A DNA stretch of 26,288 nt, from NCBI GenBank assembly GCA_964384905.1, contig CAYLND010000038.1:1-26288 (forward strand), in the 5' to 3' direction. Under the pieces are notes generated by a model. It was not told where the DNA came from. It did not search any database and worked only from the letters and a program-made list of their open reading frames with translations. Below are positions 7,551-16,010 of this stretch, piece after piece (positions within the stretch are counted from its first letter, which is position 1; each line of letters starts with the position of its first letter). The position numbers and the translations under genes were made by a program. The DNA is from Gp22-AA3 sp964384905. GTDB taxonomy: Bacteria; Acidobacteriota; Polarisedimenticolia; Gp22-AA2.

Positions 7551-8678
7551 GTGAAGTTCACCGAGATCGCGTACATGAGCTGGGCGAAAGCGATGCCGAC
7601 TGCCCGGAGCAACCTGGCGCGCAGCGGCCTCGAGCCCTGTCCGCCCGGACTGCTGCGCCTTTCCCCGCGCGACCTCGCGACGCACCACCCCGCGGGGTAC
7701 GGCTGGCCGCCGCTTCTCCTGGCCCTCGGCCGGCGCTATCGCGTGCCGGCGGACCGGGTCCTGACCGTCTCGGGCGGGACGAGCCTCGCCAACTGGGTCG
7801 CGTGCGCGGCGGTCCTCGACGGGGCGGGTGCGGGCGCCGAGGTGATCGTGGAGCGCCCGACGTACGAGCCGCTCCTGCGCCTCCCTCAGACGATGGGCTG
7901 CAGGATCCGGAGGATCGATCGCCGGTTCGAGGATGGCTGGGCGATCGATCCCGATCGCTTCGCCTCTCTCGTGACGCGACGCACGCGCCTGGCCATCGTG
8001 ACGAACCTCCACAACCCCTCGGGGACTCGGATCGATCCAGCCGTGCTGCGGGAGATGGCACGGTCCCTCGCGCGCGTGGGGGCGTATCTCCTGGTGGACG
8101 AGGTCTATCGCGAGTGCCTCTTCGGCGCACGCACGGAGTCGTCGGTCCACGCGGGGCCCAACGTCATCGCGACCAACAGTCTGACGAAGGCGTACGGCCT
8201 GGATGGGCTGCGTGCGGGATGGATCCTGGGACCGCGACGCGTCATCGCCAGGGCGGGGACGATCCACGATCTGCTCGGGGTCAACGGCGTGGCCCCCGGA
8301 GAGCGGATGACCCTGGCGGCCCTGCGGAACCTCGCCGCGATCCGCAGGCGCGCCCGCGCGATCCTCGGCCCCAACCTGGATCGGGTGAAGCACTTCCTGG
8401 CCCGGGAGGGCCGCCTGCGCGCCCGCGTCCCGCCGGGCGGGAACGTCCTGTTCGCGCGCCTTCCGGCGGGGCTCGACTCCGAGACGTTCGCCCGCCACCT
8501 GCTCCGCCGCTACCGGACGCTGGTGGTCCCGGGCCGCTTCTTCGAGTCGCCCCGCTTCATCCGGATCAGCTTCGGTTGCCCACCGGCCTCTCTCGCCCGG
8601 GGACTTCGAAGCCTCTCCCGGGCCCTCGACGATCTGGGAAGCGTGACGCGGGCCGCCTCGCGGACGTGGAGACGCTGA
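7551..8678 (+). CDS. PLP-dependent aminotransferase, class I/II
   Basis: A 375-residue cytoplasmic fold-type I enzyme. The cofactor lysine is K213 in NSLTKAYGLDGLRAGW. N155 (NLHNPSG) and D183/Y186 (VDEVYRE) are the other PLP contacts, VSGGTSLAN (73-81) binds the phosphate, and RFIRISFG near 340 has the substrate-carboxylate arginine. The start is GTG 7551, with AGGAG about 9 nt upstream inside the end of the permease gene. It follows that gene almost without a gap, so joint uptake and transamination of an amino acid is a reasonable inference. The exact donor and acceptor cannot be read from sequence. It converges on the selenoprotein gene with 19 nt between stops. Confidence 0.9.
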   Translation: MKFTEIAYMSWAKAMPTARSNLARSGLEPCPPGLLRLSPRDLATHHPAGYGWPPLLLALGRRYRVPADRVLTVSGGTSLANWVACAAVLDGAGAGAEVIVERPTYEPLLRLPQTMGCRIRRIDRRFEDGWAIDPDRFASLVTRRTRLAIVTNLHNPSGTRIDPAVLREMARSLARVGAYLLVDEVYRECLFGARTESSVHAGPNVIATNSLTKAYGLDGLRAGWILGPRRVIARAGTIHDLLGVNGVAPGERMTLAALRNLAAIRRRARAILGPNLDRVKHFLAREGRLRARVPPGGNVLFARLPAGLDSETFARHLLRRYRTLVVPGRFFESPRFIRISFGCPPASLARGLRSLSRALDDLGSVTRAASRTWRR

Positions 8679-8697
8679 ACGGCCTGCTCGGCATCCC

Positions 8698-10605
8698 TCA
8701 ATCGCGGGTCGGCCCCGCTTTCAACAGCGACTCGATGGCCTGGCCGATCTGCTCGTGCAGGTCGGGCGGCGCGCCGTACGACACGCGGGCGGTCCGGCCT
8801 TGCCGATCGAACAGAAAGAGCGTGGGGACCGCGGTGATGTCGCCGAAAGCCCGGGCGGTGCCCTCGTCGGCGACGGCCCAGCGCAGGTCGGGGCTCGCGG
8901 AGGCCACCGTCGAGCGGACCTGATCGTCCGGAGAGTCGACGGCCAGCGCGACGACGGCGATCCGGTCGCCGTGTGTCTTCTTCAGGCCGCCGAGCCAGTC
9001 GAGAGTCGATCGACAGGGAGGGCACCAGGTGGCCCAGAACTCGACCAGCACCACGCGGCCGGCGAGATCCGCGGCCGCGATCGGGCGGCCGGAGAGATCG
9101 GTCAGCGACAGCGCGGGCAGGCCCGCGATCGTCGTCGAAGCGCTGCCGGCGTCCGGGCTCTCGCCACGGACCAGGTCCTTCCGGCCGGCCAGCATGAGAT
9201 CGACCATGCGCGTGAGATCGGCCTCGAAGCGCGCCTGGCTGTCGGCGCTCTTCCAGGGGGCGTAGCGCCCCGCTCCCTCGACCTCGCGGAAGTAGCCGAA
9301 CTCACGCGGGCTCGCGACCAGGATGTCGTCCAGGAACACCGCCGGGTACCCTTTCACCCCGAAACGGTCCGCGAGGCGGGACGCCCCGAGATTCTCGCTC
9401 ACGAACGTGACGGATCCGGGGTACTTCGCCGCCACCTCCTGCGCCAGCAAACTTGCCGGGTCGGAGATGTTTCACGTATAGGGCCAGCGGACGAGCGTCA
9501 TCCGGATCGATCTCCGGGAGGACCGCCGGGCGGCGGTCTCCGTCACGCGCGCCGCGAAGTACGCCGGCAGCACCCTGTCCAGGATCACGCGGGCGCTCCT
9601 CCACTCGTCGGCGCTCGGGGCGGATCCGTCGGCGTGCGCGGCCTGCGACGCCGCGCGCTCGAGGAAGATCCGGGCGATCGATTCGTCGCGCTGCGATGCG
9701 TCGAGGCGGGCGCGCGCGGCGGCCAGGTCCTCCGTGACCTTCGATTGGCCGGCGGCGTCGAGCGGCGGCGCCTCGAGCATGCCGTCGTGCCGGACCGCCT
9801 CCAGGTACTCGTAGACGGAGCCCGCGTACGCTTGCGCCGCGTCGAGCTCGAGCCCGAGCTTCAGAGTCGAGTTGAGCGCGATGAAGCGATCGTGCAGCTC
9901 GATGGAGCGCGGCGGCCGGAACGCGGCGGTCGCCTTCTCCTGGAGACGATGCAGCTCGGGCAGCATGGAACGGAGCGGGAAGGGGGCCGCGGTTCCGGGG
10001 AGATCCAGCGAGGCGCAGAAGTCGGCGAACGCCGCCGCGCCCCGGGCCTGGCCGAGATAGAAGAGACCGTCCGACGGCCTGGTCGCGACGGCGAAGCCGC
10101 GGCCCCCTTCCATCAGCGGGACCACCCTCCCCCGGGCGCTCTCCGACAGCGCCCGCGCGGCCGCGCACGAGCGACGCCGGGGTCGTTCGTCTGGACGGCC
10201 TCGCCGCGGGGCGATCCCCCGGCTCGTCTCCTCCCAGATCGACTCGAACGCGGGGAGTCCCGAAGCCACCGACTCGGCCTTGTCCGCCGCGAACCGGGCG
10301 CCCTCGATCAGTTCGCTCGCCCGGTCGAGGTTCTCCAGGCTCAGGTAGAGGCGGCCGGCATCGAGCGCCGCCGCCGAAGTCTGGAGCGCCGCGTCGGTGG
10401 CCTCGGACACGGCGGCCTGGTCGGTCCCTGCGATGGGTCTCTCCTTCAAGGATTGGCGAAGGCGATCGAACTCCAGCCGAACGCGCGCCACCGCGTCCTG
10501 ACCTGCGGCGGCCTGTGGCGCTCCCGACGGCGTGAGGGACGCGAGCGCGAGACAGACGAGGAGGGTCCGGGGTCCGGCCGACGAAGCGTGGAGCAAGCGG
10601 TTCAT
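8698..10605 (-). CDS. Secreted selenocysteine thioredoxin/TlpA fusion protein, in-frame UGA read as Sec378
   Basis: Two open frames in the same phase, 10605-9475 and 9471-8698, are separated only by TGA (9474-9472) and make one protein of ~635 residues. A signal peptide (RTLLVCLALASLTPSG...AAA) sends it to the periplasm. Residues ~36-365 are a helical domain I do not recognise. A first thioredoxin-fold domain then begins MTLVRWPYT-U-NIS, giving a U-x-x-S motif (U378, S381) at the usual strand-helix position. It includes the expected cis-proline loop GVKGYPAVFLDD (P421). The second is a TlpA/AhpC-like domain with EFWATWCPPC (C528, C531) and cis-Pro in AVPTLFLF. A hairpin with an AGUU loop follows the UGA at SECIS distance. 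The homologous domain crosses the UGA, so two separate genes are unlikely. ATG 10605 is preferred over the 10635 start because it immediately precedes the signal peptide and follows a G-rich stretch. It is likely a periplasmic thiol/selenol oxidoreductase; the partner is unknown. Confidence 0.85.
9444..9474 (-). promoter_or_regulatory. UGA plus SECIS-like hairpin in the thioredoxin-domain gene
   Basis: On the minus strand the UGA (9474-9472) is followed after 12 nt by CCGGCA (9459-9454), loop AGUU (9453-9450) and UGCUGG (9449-9444). All six pairs form, one of them G-U. Eighteen nt lie between the UGA and the loop, and the loop has the GU expected for SelB binding. The geometry nearly matches the hairpin at 4387-4419 and, from memory, E. 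coli fdhF (17 nt to an AGGUCU loop). Confidence 0.75.
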
Positions 10606-10644
10606 CACCCCCCCGAAAAGCCTTGGCGGCTGCAATTCGATGAT

Positions 10645-10668
10645 GGCGCCGCGGACGTTCGCGGCGCC
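10645..10668 (-). promoter_or_regulatory. Very stable hairpin in the leader of the selenoprotein gene
   Basis: GGCGCCGCG (10645-10653) and CGCGGCGCC (10660-10668) form a perfect 9-bp GC stem around 6 nt. It lies 40 nt before the ATG at 10605 and 74 nt past the end of the outer-membrane gene. No T-tract follows on either strand, so a leader structure is more likely than a classic terminator. Confidence 0.5.
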
Positions 10669-10695
10669 CCGCCGGGCGGAACTCTGCTCCAGGAC

Positions 10696-10724
10696 GATGT
10701 AAAAGTCCGTCCGATCTCTGTAAA
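10696..10724 (-). promoter_or_regulatory. Possible promoter of the selenocysteine thioredoxin gene
   Basis: On the minus strand TTTACA (5/6 of the -35 consensus, 10724-10719) is separated by 17 nt from TACATC (weak -10, 10701-10696). The predicted leader of about 85 nt would contain the GC hairpin at 10645-10668. Confidence 0.4.
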
Positions 10725-10741
10725 AAGATGTCAGCGCTCGA

Positions 10742-11518
10742 TCAGAATGCCCGGCTCAGGATGAACTTCGCCGTCCAGTCGTTCGACGCCGGCGTGAAGC
10801 CGTGGCCGACGCCGAGCTCGACGTCGAACGAGCGGTCGGAACGGTCGGCGACGGCGTACAGTTCCTGCTGCCGCTCGTCCCGCGGCAGGAAGGCGCGGAG
10901 CGGCCCCAGCTCGGCGTAGTGCTCGAGACCGAACGCCCACGCGGGCGAGACGATCCAGGCGAGGCGCGTGGCGGGGGCGAAGAGGGCGGCGCGGCCGTCG
11001 CCGCTCAGCGGGACATCGACGATCGGATTGAAGATCAACTCCACCCGCCGGCTTCGCCAACCGACAATCGGCCGCACCTCGGATCCCCACGCGCCGGGGG
11101 AAAACGCCCTGGTCGCCCAGGACAGCTCGATGTTGAGGCCGTAGAAGAAGCGCCGCGTCGCGGCGTCCGGGCTGACGAACAGCGTCCTCAGCTTGGCGCC
11201 GCCCCACCGGAAGCGGTCGCCGCGCTCAACGGCGTACGGCAGGTAGGCGCCCACCTCCCACCAGTCGACGACACCATAGGCGAACTCCGGGGTCCCGTTG
11301 AGAGAGTGCGAGGGCACGAGCCCGCCCGGGAATTCCGCCCGGGCGATTCCGCGCGCGATGTAGTTGCCGTGCCACTGCAGGCTGAACTGCCCGGGGCGAT
11401 TGATCTCCGCGTTGTAGACCTGGATCTCGTCCACCGCCCAGGCCGAGGTCGAGGCGACGCCGAGCGCCGCGAGCACGGCCGGCAGGAGGCGCGGCGCGCA
11501 GCGAGACCGCCGGCTCAT
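10742..11518 (-). CDS. Outer-membrane beta-barrel protein, transporter-like
   Basis: A 258-residue protein with a signal peptide (RLLPAVLAALGVASTSAWA, cleavage after AWA). The mature protein begins VDEIQVYNAEINRPGQFSLQWHGNYI and continues with alternating barrel strands (GVVDWWEVGAYLPYAV, RRFFYGLNIELSWA, WAFGLEHYAELGPL). It ends KFILSRAF, with the terminal Phe that Bam-dependent outer-membrane proteins carry. It belongs to a family usually annotated as hypothetical or transporter; the cargo is unknown. ATG 11518 starts the signal peptide. It follows the Ser/Thr kinase gene after 32 nt on the same strand and is probably co-transcribed with it. Confidence 0.8.
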   Translation of the reverse strand: MSRRSRCAPRLLPAVLAALGVASTSAWAVDEIQVYNAEINRPGQFSLQWHGNYIARGIARAEFPGGLVPSHSLNGTPEFAYGVVDWWEVGAYLPYAVERGDRFRWGGAKLRTLFVSPDAATRRFFYGLNIELSWATRAFSPGAWGSEVRPIVGWRSRRVELIFNPIVDVPLSGDGRAALFAPATRLAWIVSPAWAFGLEHYAELGPLRAFLPRDERQQELYAVADRSDRSFDVELGVGHGFTPASNDWTAKFILSRAF

Positions 11519-11550
11519 CGCGACCTGCGCTTCTGCACGGCGATCGGGCT

Positions 11551-14256
11551 TCAGGGGCGTTTGAGGCCGGCGGGCCAGTTCGTGACCAGCGTCAGCGGCT
11601 CCTGCTGCTCGTCCTCGGGGCGCATGACCACGAGGAATCGCTGGCCGTCCCGCGTCACGTCGGCGGCGAGGGCGAGCGGCACGCGGAACAGCGGGCGGGG
11701 CGTGTCGGCCACGAACGTGGCGGCGGTCGAGCGCACCGGCACCGACATGACGGTGAGATCGGGGCTGAGATAGACGATCTCCTTCCCCTCCTGAGTCCAC
11801 CAGGCGGTCGTGGCGCCGCTGGTGGACACCTGCCACTTGCCGCCGGGTCCCGGGAACGGCACGACGTAGACTTCGGTCCGGCCGGACTCGTCGGAGGTGT
11901 ACAGCATCCAGCGTGAGTCGGGGGAGAACCGGCCGCCTCGCTCGGTGGCCTCCGTGTCGATGAACGGCCGCGGCTTGTCCCTCTCACCCAGCGGGACGAT
12001 CCAGATGCCCCACGTCGAACCGGGCTTGTCGCCCACGGAGTCGAAGAGGAGGTCGCGCCCGTCCCGCGACCAGTCGGTGGCCTGCTTGTCCGCTTCGGAG
12101 TGCACCAGGACCACCGGGTCGCTGCCGCTCGCCTTGCGGATGTAGAGATCGTCGTGCAGCGCGGAGACGGAGTAGACGATCTGCTGTCCATCCGGAGACC
12201 AGAGCCCGCCGTAGCTCACGCTGACCGGCTCGAACGTGAGACGGGAGCGGACGCCGCGCTCGAAATCGGAGATCCAGATGTTCGCCCGTCCCGACTCGGG
12301 GTCGGACTGGCTGTAGGCCGCGCGCTTGCCGTCAGGGGACAGCGTCAGCCACTGATAGCTGCCCAGGAGCCCGCTGACGTCACCCGCCTTGCCGATCGGC
12401 TTGCCGTCGCGTCCGAACCAGGTCAGTCGCACGCCGGAGGTGGCGGAGGCGGCCTGGAACAGCAGGCTGCCGCCGCGGGACGAGGCGAAAACGGTGCGGA
12501 AGAAGTTCGTCTCGATCGCCACGTTCTCGGCGATGGAAGTGGGGTCGCCGGTCAGCTCGAGTCGATCCGGGTCGAACGGCTGGGCGAGGAGCGCGCGGTC
12601 GCGCACGTAGAGGAGGTGCCCCGAATCGTAGACGATGTTGGAGCGGGCGAGCAGAAGACGCCGGCGCCCTTCCTTGCCCAGCTCGGCGAGATAGACGGCG
12701 TTCGCTTCGCTGTGGAGGTCGCCGTTGTGGCTCCCCGCCAGGAACAGGAAGTGCCGGCCGTCGGGCAGGAAGGTCGGCCAGCGGTGCGTCGTCTCCTTCG
12801 CCTGGGCGTCGAGCTGGGTGATCGCCTGTGGATGCCCCCCGGATGCCGGCACTCTGAAGATGCCGCTGTTCGCCGTCGGCGCGAACAGGATGATTCCGTC
12901 GCGGTTCCAGTCGCCGCCGCGGCCGTCGGAGGCATCGCAGATGGCGATCGACGGCGACCCCGCAAGGTCGATGCGCCTCAGTTTTCCGCCGGCGAAAAAG
13001 GCGATCTGCTGACTGTCGGGGGACCAGAAGGGCCAGTTCCCCCCCCGCGTCCCCGGCAGCGGCCGGGCGTCGAGAGAGTCGAGCGACCGGACCCAGAGCG
13101 ATTTGTCCCCGTCGGCCGTGCGCAGGGGGAAGGTGACGTACCTCCCGTCGGGGGAGAACGACAGGCCGCCGCTGCGGTCCGCGGCCAGATCGAAACTGGT
13201 GTGAAGCGGTGGATTGAGCGAGGCGCGCACCATCGCGCTCGGTGAGGCGGGCGCGGTGCGGAGCCTCGCGGCGGCGAGCGCCAGGCAAAATACGCCGAGA
13301 CCGGCCGCGATCAGCCAGGCGAGCAGCTCGCGTCTTCGCAGGCCGGGCGCGCGCGTCGCCGCGCCCTCCTGAGGGTCCTCGCCCGCCTCGGGGCGAGCCA
13401 GAGTCTCCTCGATGGCGATGCGCGCGTCGCCGATCGCCTGCAGCCGTTTCCTGGGATCCTTGACGAGGCAGCGGCGCAGGAGCGTCCTGACCCCGGCCGG
13501 CGTCGAGGAGGGGAGAGTCCTCCAGTTGGGCTCGGTCTTCAACACGGCCGCCAGGGTGTCGGAGACCGTTTCCCCCTCGAACAGCCGGCGTCCGGTCAGC
13601 ATCTCGTACAGCACGCAACCGAACGCCCAGACGTCGGCCCGCCGGTCTGCAGACAGCCCGCGGGCCTGCTCGGGGCTCATGTAGGCGGCGGTCCCGAGGA
13701 TCACGCCGGCCATCGTCGCGGCCGCCGTCATCGTCGGCGAGTGTGTCAGGGCCGGCTTGGAGGAGGCGGGGTCGTTCTCGAACGCCTTGGCGAGCCCGAA
13801 GTCGAGCACCTTCACCCTGCCGTCGGCGGCGATCTGGATGTTCGCCGGTTTCAGGTCGCGGTGCACCACTCCGCTGTCGTGCGCCGCCTCCAGCGCCTCG
13901 GCCAGCTGGCGCGCGATGTCGAGCGCCACGTCGAGCGGCAGCGCGCCGCGATTCAGGCGCTCGGCGAGGTCCTCGCCCGAGACCAGCTCCATCGCCAGGA
14001 AGTGCATCCCCTGCACGCTGTGCAGCCCGTGGATCATGGCGATGTTGGCGTGATTGAGCGAGGCCAGAAGCTTCGCCTCCCGCTCGAAGCGGGCGACGCG
14101 CTGCGGGTCGGCGGAAAACGCCTCGGGGAGGATCTTCACCGCGACCAGACGGTCGAGGGTCAGGTCGGTCGCCTTCCAGACCTCTCCCATCCCCCCGGCG
14201 CCGATCTTCTCCTCCAGCCGGTACCGGTCGAGAGTCGTTCCCTGGGCGGGTGTCAT
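11551..14256 (-). CDS. Transmembrane Ser/Thr protein kinase with PD40/TolB-like beta-propeller sensor
   Basis: A 901-residue receptor-like kinase. The cytoplasmic kinase domain (~12-285) has an intact Gly loop (GAGGMGEVW, 19-27), K41 (VAVKIL), HRDLKPAN (D134), DFG (152-154), a GTAAYMSPEQ activation segment and DVWAFGCVLYEML. One membrane span lies at ~309-331 (LLAWLIAAGLGVFCLALAAA). The rest is a periplasmic propeller with many PD40-type blades (SFSPDGRYVTF, FWSPDSQQIAFF, TFLPDGRHFLFL, LSPDGKRAAYS, RFSPDSRWMLYT). This architecture is abundant in Acidobacteriota and is the best lineage clue here. The ligand and targets are unknown. The downstream barrel gene is probably in the same transcript. 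Confidence 0.95.
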   Translation of the reverse strand: MTPAQGTTLDRYRLEEKIGAGGMGEVWKATDLTLDRLVAVKILPEAFSADPQRVARFEREAKLLASLNHANIAMIHGLHSVQGMHFLAMELVSGEDLAERLNRGALPLDVALDIARQLAEALEAAHDSGVVHRDLKPANIQIAADGRVKVLDFGLAKAFENDPASSKPALTHSPTMTAAATMAGVILGTAAYMSPEQARGLSADRRADVWAFGCVLYEMLTGRRLFEGETVSDTLAAVLKTEPNWRTLPSSTPAGVRTLLRRCLVKDPRKRLQAIGDARIAIEETLARPEAGEDPQEGAATRAPGLRRRELLAWLIAAGLGVFCLALAAARLRTAPASPSAMVRASLNPPLHTSFDLAADRSGGLSFSPDGRYVTFPLRTADGDKSLWVRSLDSLDARPLPGTRGGNWPFWSPDSQQIAFFAGGKLRRIDLAGSPSIAICDASDGRGGDWNRDGIILFAPTANSGIFRVPASGGHPQAITQLDAQAKETTHRWPTFLPDGRHFLFLAGSHNGDLHSEANAVYLAELGKEGRRRLLLARSNIVYDSGHLLYVRDRALLAQPFDPDRLELTGDPTSIAENVAIETNFFRTVFASSRGGSLLFQAASATSGVRLTWFGRDGKPIGKAGDVSGLLGSYQWLTLSPDGKRAAYSQSDPESGRANIWISDFERGVRSRLTFEPVSVSYGGLWSPDGQQIVYSVSALHDDLYIRKASGSDPVVLVHSEADKQATDWSRDGRDLLFDSVGDKPGSTWGIWIVPLGERDKPRPFIDTEATERGGRFSPDSRWMLYTSDESGRTEVYVVPFPGPGGKWQVSTSGATTAWWTQEGKEIVYLSPDLTVMSVPVRSTAATFVADTPRPLFRVPLALAADVTRDGQRFLVVMRPEDEQQEPLTLVTNWPAGLKRP

Positions 14257-14280
14257 CGCGAGCGCATCGTACCACCGCCC

Positions 14281-14970
14281 TTACAAGCGCGCGGTGGGAT
14301 CGTCGATCCACGCCCGCAGTCTCTCCAGCATTCCGGCGAGGATCTCGTCGTCCGTGCGTCCGGTCCGGGCGGGAACGTGGAACGAGTGATCCGCGTCGGC
14401 GATGAGCTCCAGCGTGGCGCGCGCCCCGAGTCGGTCGATCAGCGGCCGCAGGAGGGACAGGTCCGCAAAATCATCGCGCGTTCCCTGCAGGAAGAGCATC
14501 GGAACCTGCACGTCGAGGAGATGCCTGCCACGCTCGTCCGATGGACGTCCCGGTGCGTGCAGCGGAAAGCCCAGGAAGACGAGGCCGCGGACGCCGGGCA
14601 GCGGCGCTTCCGCCTGTGCCTGGGAGGTCATGCGGCCGCCGAACGACTTGCCGCCCGCGAAGAGCGGGAGCTCCGGGACGAGGCGTCGCGCCGCCGCGAG
14701 CGCGGCGCGGACGGTCGACTGAGCGAGCCGGGGCTGGTCCGGTCGCCGCGAGCCTCGCTCCATGTAAGGGAACTGGTAGCGCAGCGTGGCGATCCCCCGC
14801 TCGGCAAGCCCGGCGGCGACCGCCGTCAGGAACGGGTGCGTCATGCCGGCGCCCGCTCCATGCGCGAGCACCAGGCAGGCGATCGGCCTGTGCGGTGTCC
14901 TCAGGAGACCGGAGACGGTCTGGCCGTCCTCGAGCTCGATCCGCTGGGCCTCGGCGTCATCAGAGGGCAT
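14281..14970 (-). CDS. Alpha/beta-hydrolase family protein (Tex30/KANL3-like)
   Basis: A protein of about 229 residues with a compact alpha/beta-hydrolase fold. CLVLAHGAGAGMTHPF is the oxyanion-hole HG region, GGKSFGGRM the nucleophile elbow (G-x-S-x-G) with its catalytic serine, MLFLQGTRDDFAD supplies the acid region, and ADADHSFHVP the catalytic histidine. The short, lidless arrangement and the GGKSFGGRM sequence fit the bacterial Tex30/KANL3-like group; the substrate is unknown. I took ATG 14970; GTG 14985 in the same frame is an alternative, and neither has a well-spaced Shine-Dalgarno sequence. The gene is divergent from cbpA, and a TACAAT on the minus strand at 15027-15022 may be its -10. 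Confidence 0.85.
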   Translation of the reverse strand: MPSDDAEAQRIELEDGQTVSGLLRTPHRPIACLVLAHGAGAGMTHPFLTAVAAGLAERGIATLRYQFPYMERGSRRPDQPRLAQSTVRAALAAARRLVPELPLFAGGKSFGGRMTSQAQAEAPLPGVRGLVFLGFPLHAPGRPSDERGRHLLDVQVPMLFLQGTRDDFADLSLLRPLIDRLGARATLELIADADHSFHVPARTGRTDDEILAGMLERLRAWIDDPTARL

Positions 14971-15022
14971 GTCCGGTGGTGTCACCTCGAACGACCGAGC
15001 GTCCCGCCGTCATCGGTCCCTA

Positions 15023-15051
15023 TTGTAGGGCTTCACCTCCCGGGGTAGCAT
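15023..15051 (+). promoter_or_regulatory. Possible near-leaderless cbpA promoter
   Basis: TTGTAG (15023-15028), 17 nt, then TAGCAT (15046-15051), which ends 6 nt before ATG 15058. The -35 hexamer overlaps, on the opposite strand, the TACAAT that may serve the divergent hydrolase gene. Confidence 0.4.
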
Positions 15052-15057
15052 GACCGG

Positions 15058-16002
15058 ATGGCCGTGAAATTCCGCGACTACTACGACACGCTCGGCGTCG
15101 CGCGTGACGTGAGCGACGAGCAGCTCAAGAAGACGTACCGGAAGCTGGCGCGCAAGTTCCATCCGGACCTCAATCCCGGAAACAAGGCAGCCGAGGAGCG
15201 CTTCAAGGAGGTCAACGAAGCCTACGAGGTCCTGTCCGACAAGGAGAAGCGACGGCGCTACGATGCTCTGGGCAAGGACTGGAAGTCGGGGATGGATTTC
15301 ACTCCTCCTCCGGGCGCGGAGTCGTTCCGGTCGCAGGCCGGCGACCTGGGCGACTTGTTCTCGGGGGGCGGGCACGTCGGCGGGTTCAGCGACTTCTTCG
15401 AGATGCTCTTCGGAGGCCGGCGTCCGGGCGGGCCCGGCTTCGCGTCGACCGCGCGCGGCGGCGACGTGGAATCGGAAGTCGCGGTCACTCTGGAGGAGGC
15501 GCACCGCGGCACCAGCAGGGCGGTCCGCATCCCCCTCGAAGAGCCGACCCGGCTCGAGAATTTCACCGTGAACATCCCGCGCGGCGTGCAGGACGGGTCG
15601 GTCATTCGCGTTCCGGGCAAGGGGGGCGCCGGCCTCGGCCGTGGCGGGCGCGGTGACCTGTACCTGCGCGTGCACATCACCCCGCACGAGCGCTTCCGCC
15701 TCGAGGACGGCGGCGACGTCGAGGTGGAGCTGCCGATCGCCCCCTGGGAGGCGGTCCTGGGAGGCCAGGTCGAGGTGCCGACGCTGGACGGGCCGGTCGA
15801 GATGCGCATTCCCCGGAACAGCCAGGGCGGCAGCACGCTGCGCCTGAAAGGGAAGGGGGCGGCCCTCCCGAACGGCGGCCGGGGCGACCAGTTCGTGCGG
15901 CTCAGGATCGTCGTGCCGCCCCGACCGACCGAGAAGGAGGTCGAGCTGTTGAAGAAGCTCGCGTCCGAATCGACCTTCGACGCCCGGCGGTCCTCGAATT
16001 GA
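15058..16002 (+). CDS. cbpA: CbpA-type J-domain co-chaperone
   Basis: A 314-residue DnaJ-family protein that stimulates DnaK ATPase activity and delivers clients. The J domain (~5-72) holds DYYDTLGV, KKTYRKLARKFHPDLNPGN with the essential HPD, and YEVLSDKEKRRRYDALG. A Gly/Phe-rich linker follows (~105-140, FSGGGHVGGFSDFFEMLFGG). The two C-terminal peptide-binding domains (EVAVTLEEAHRGTSRAV, VNIPRGVQDGSVIRVPGKG, GDLYLRVHI, LPIAPWEAVLGGQVEVPTLDG) complete it. The four-repeat zinc centre of true DnaJ is absent, so this is the CbpA/type II kind. A cbpM-like gene starts 8 nt after its stop, as expected for the pair. Confidence 0.92.
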   Translation: MAVKFRDYYDTLGVARDVSDEQLKKTYRKLARKFHPDLNPGNKAAEERFKEVNEAYEVLSDKEKRRRYDALGKDWKSGMDFTPPPGAESFRSQAGDLGDLFSGGGHVGGFSDFFEMLFGGRRPGGPGFASTARGGDVESEVAVTLEEAHRGTSRAVRIPLEEPTRLENFTVNIPRGVQDGSVIRVPGKGGAGLGRGGRGDLYLRVHITPHERFRLEDGGDVEVELPIAPWEAVLGGQVEVPTLDGPVEMRIPRNSQGGSTLRLKGKGAALPNGGRGDQFVRLRIVVPPRPTEKEVELLKKLASESTFDARRSSN

Positions 16003-16010
16003 GGCGGGCG

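Noticed and set aside
6026..7612. A 528-residue minus-strand open frame opposite the permease
   Set aside because: It is dominated by Arg, Asp, Glu and His with no fold signature; the sense strand encodes a convincing APC transporter.
9472..10635. An ordinary stop codon ending a 387-residue protein, with a separate 250-residue TlpA-like protein downstream
   Set aside because: The frames are in phase, the thioredoxin domain spans the TGA, the TTG start needed for the second protein would remove the first strand and redox motif, and a SECIS-like hairpin follows.
10645..10668. The 9-bp GC hairpin as a rho-independent terminator of the outer-membrane protein gene
   Set aside because: No T-tract follows on either strand, and it lies downstream of a plausible promoter for the next gene.
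8755..10764. A 669-residue plus-strand open frame
   Set aside because: It is antisense to the selenoprotein gene, with Arg/Gly-rich low-complexity text and no recognisable domain.
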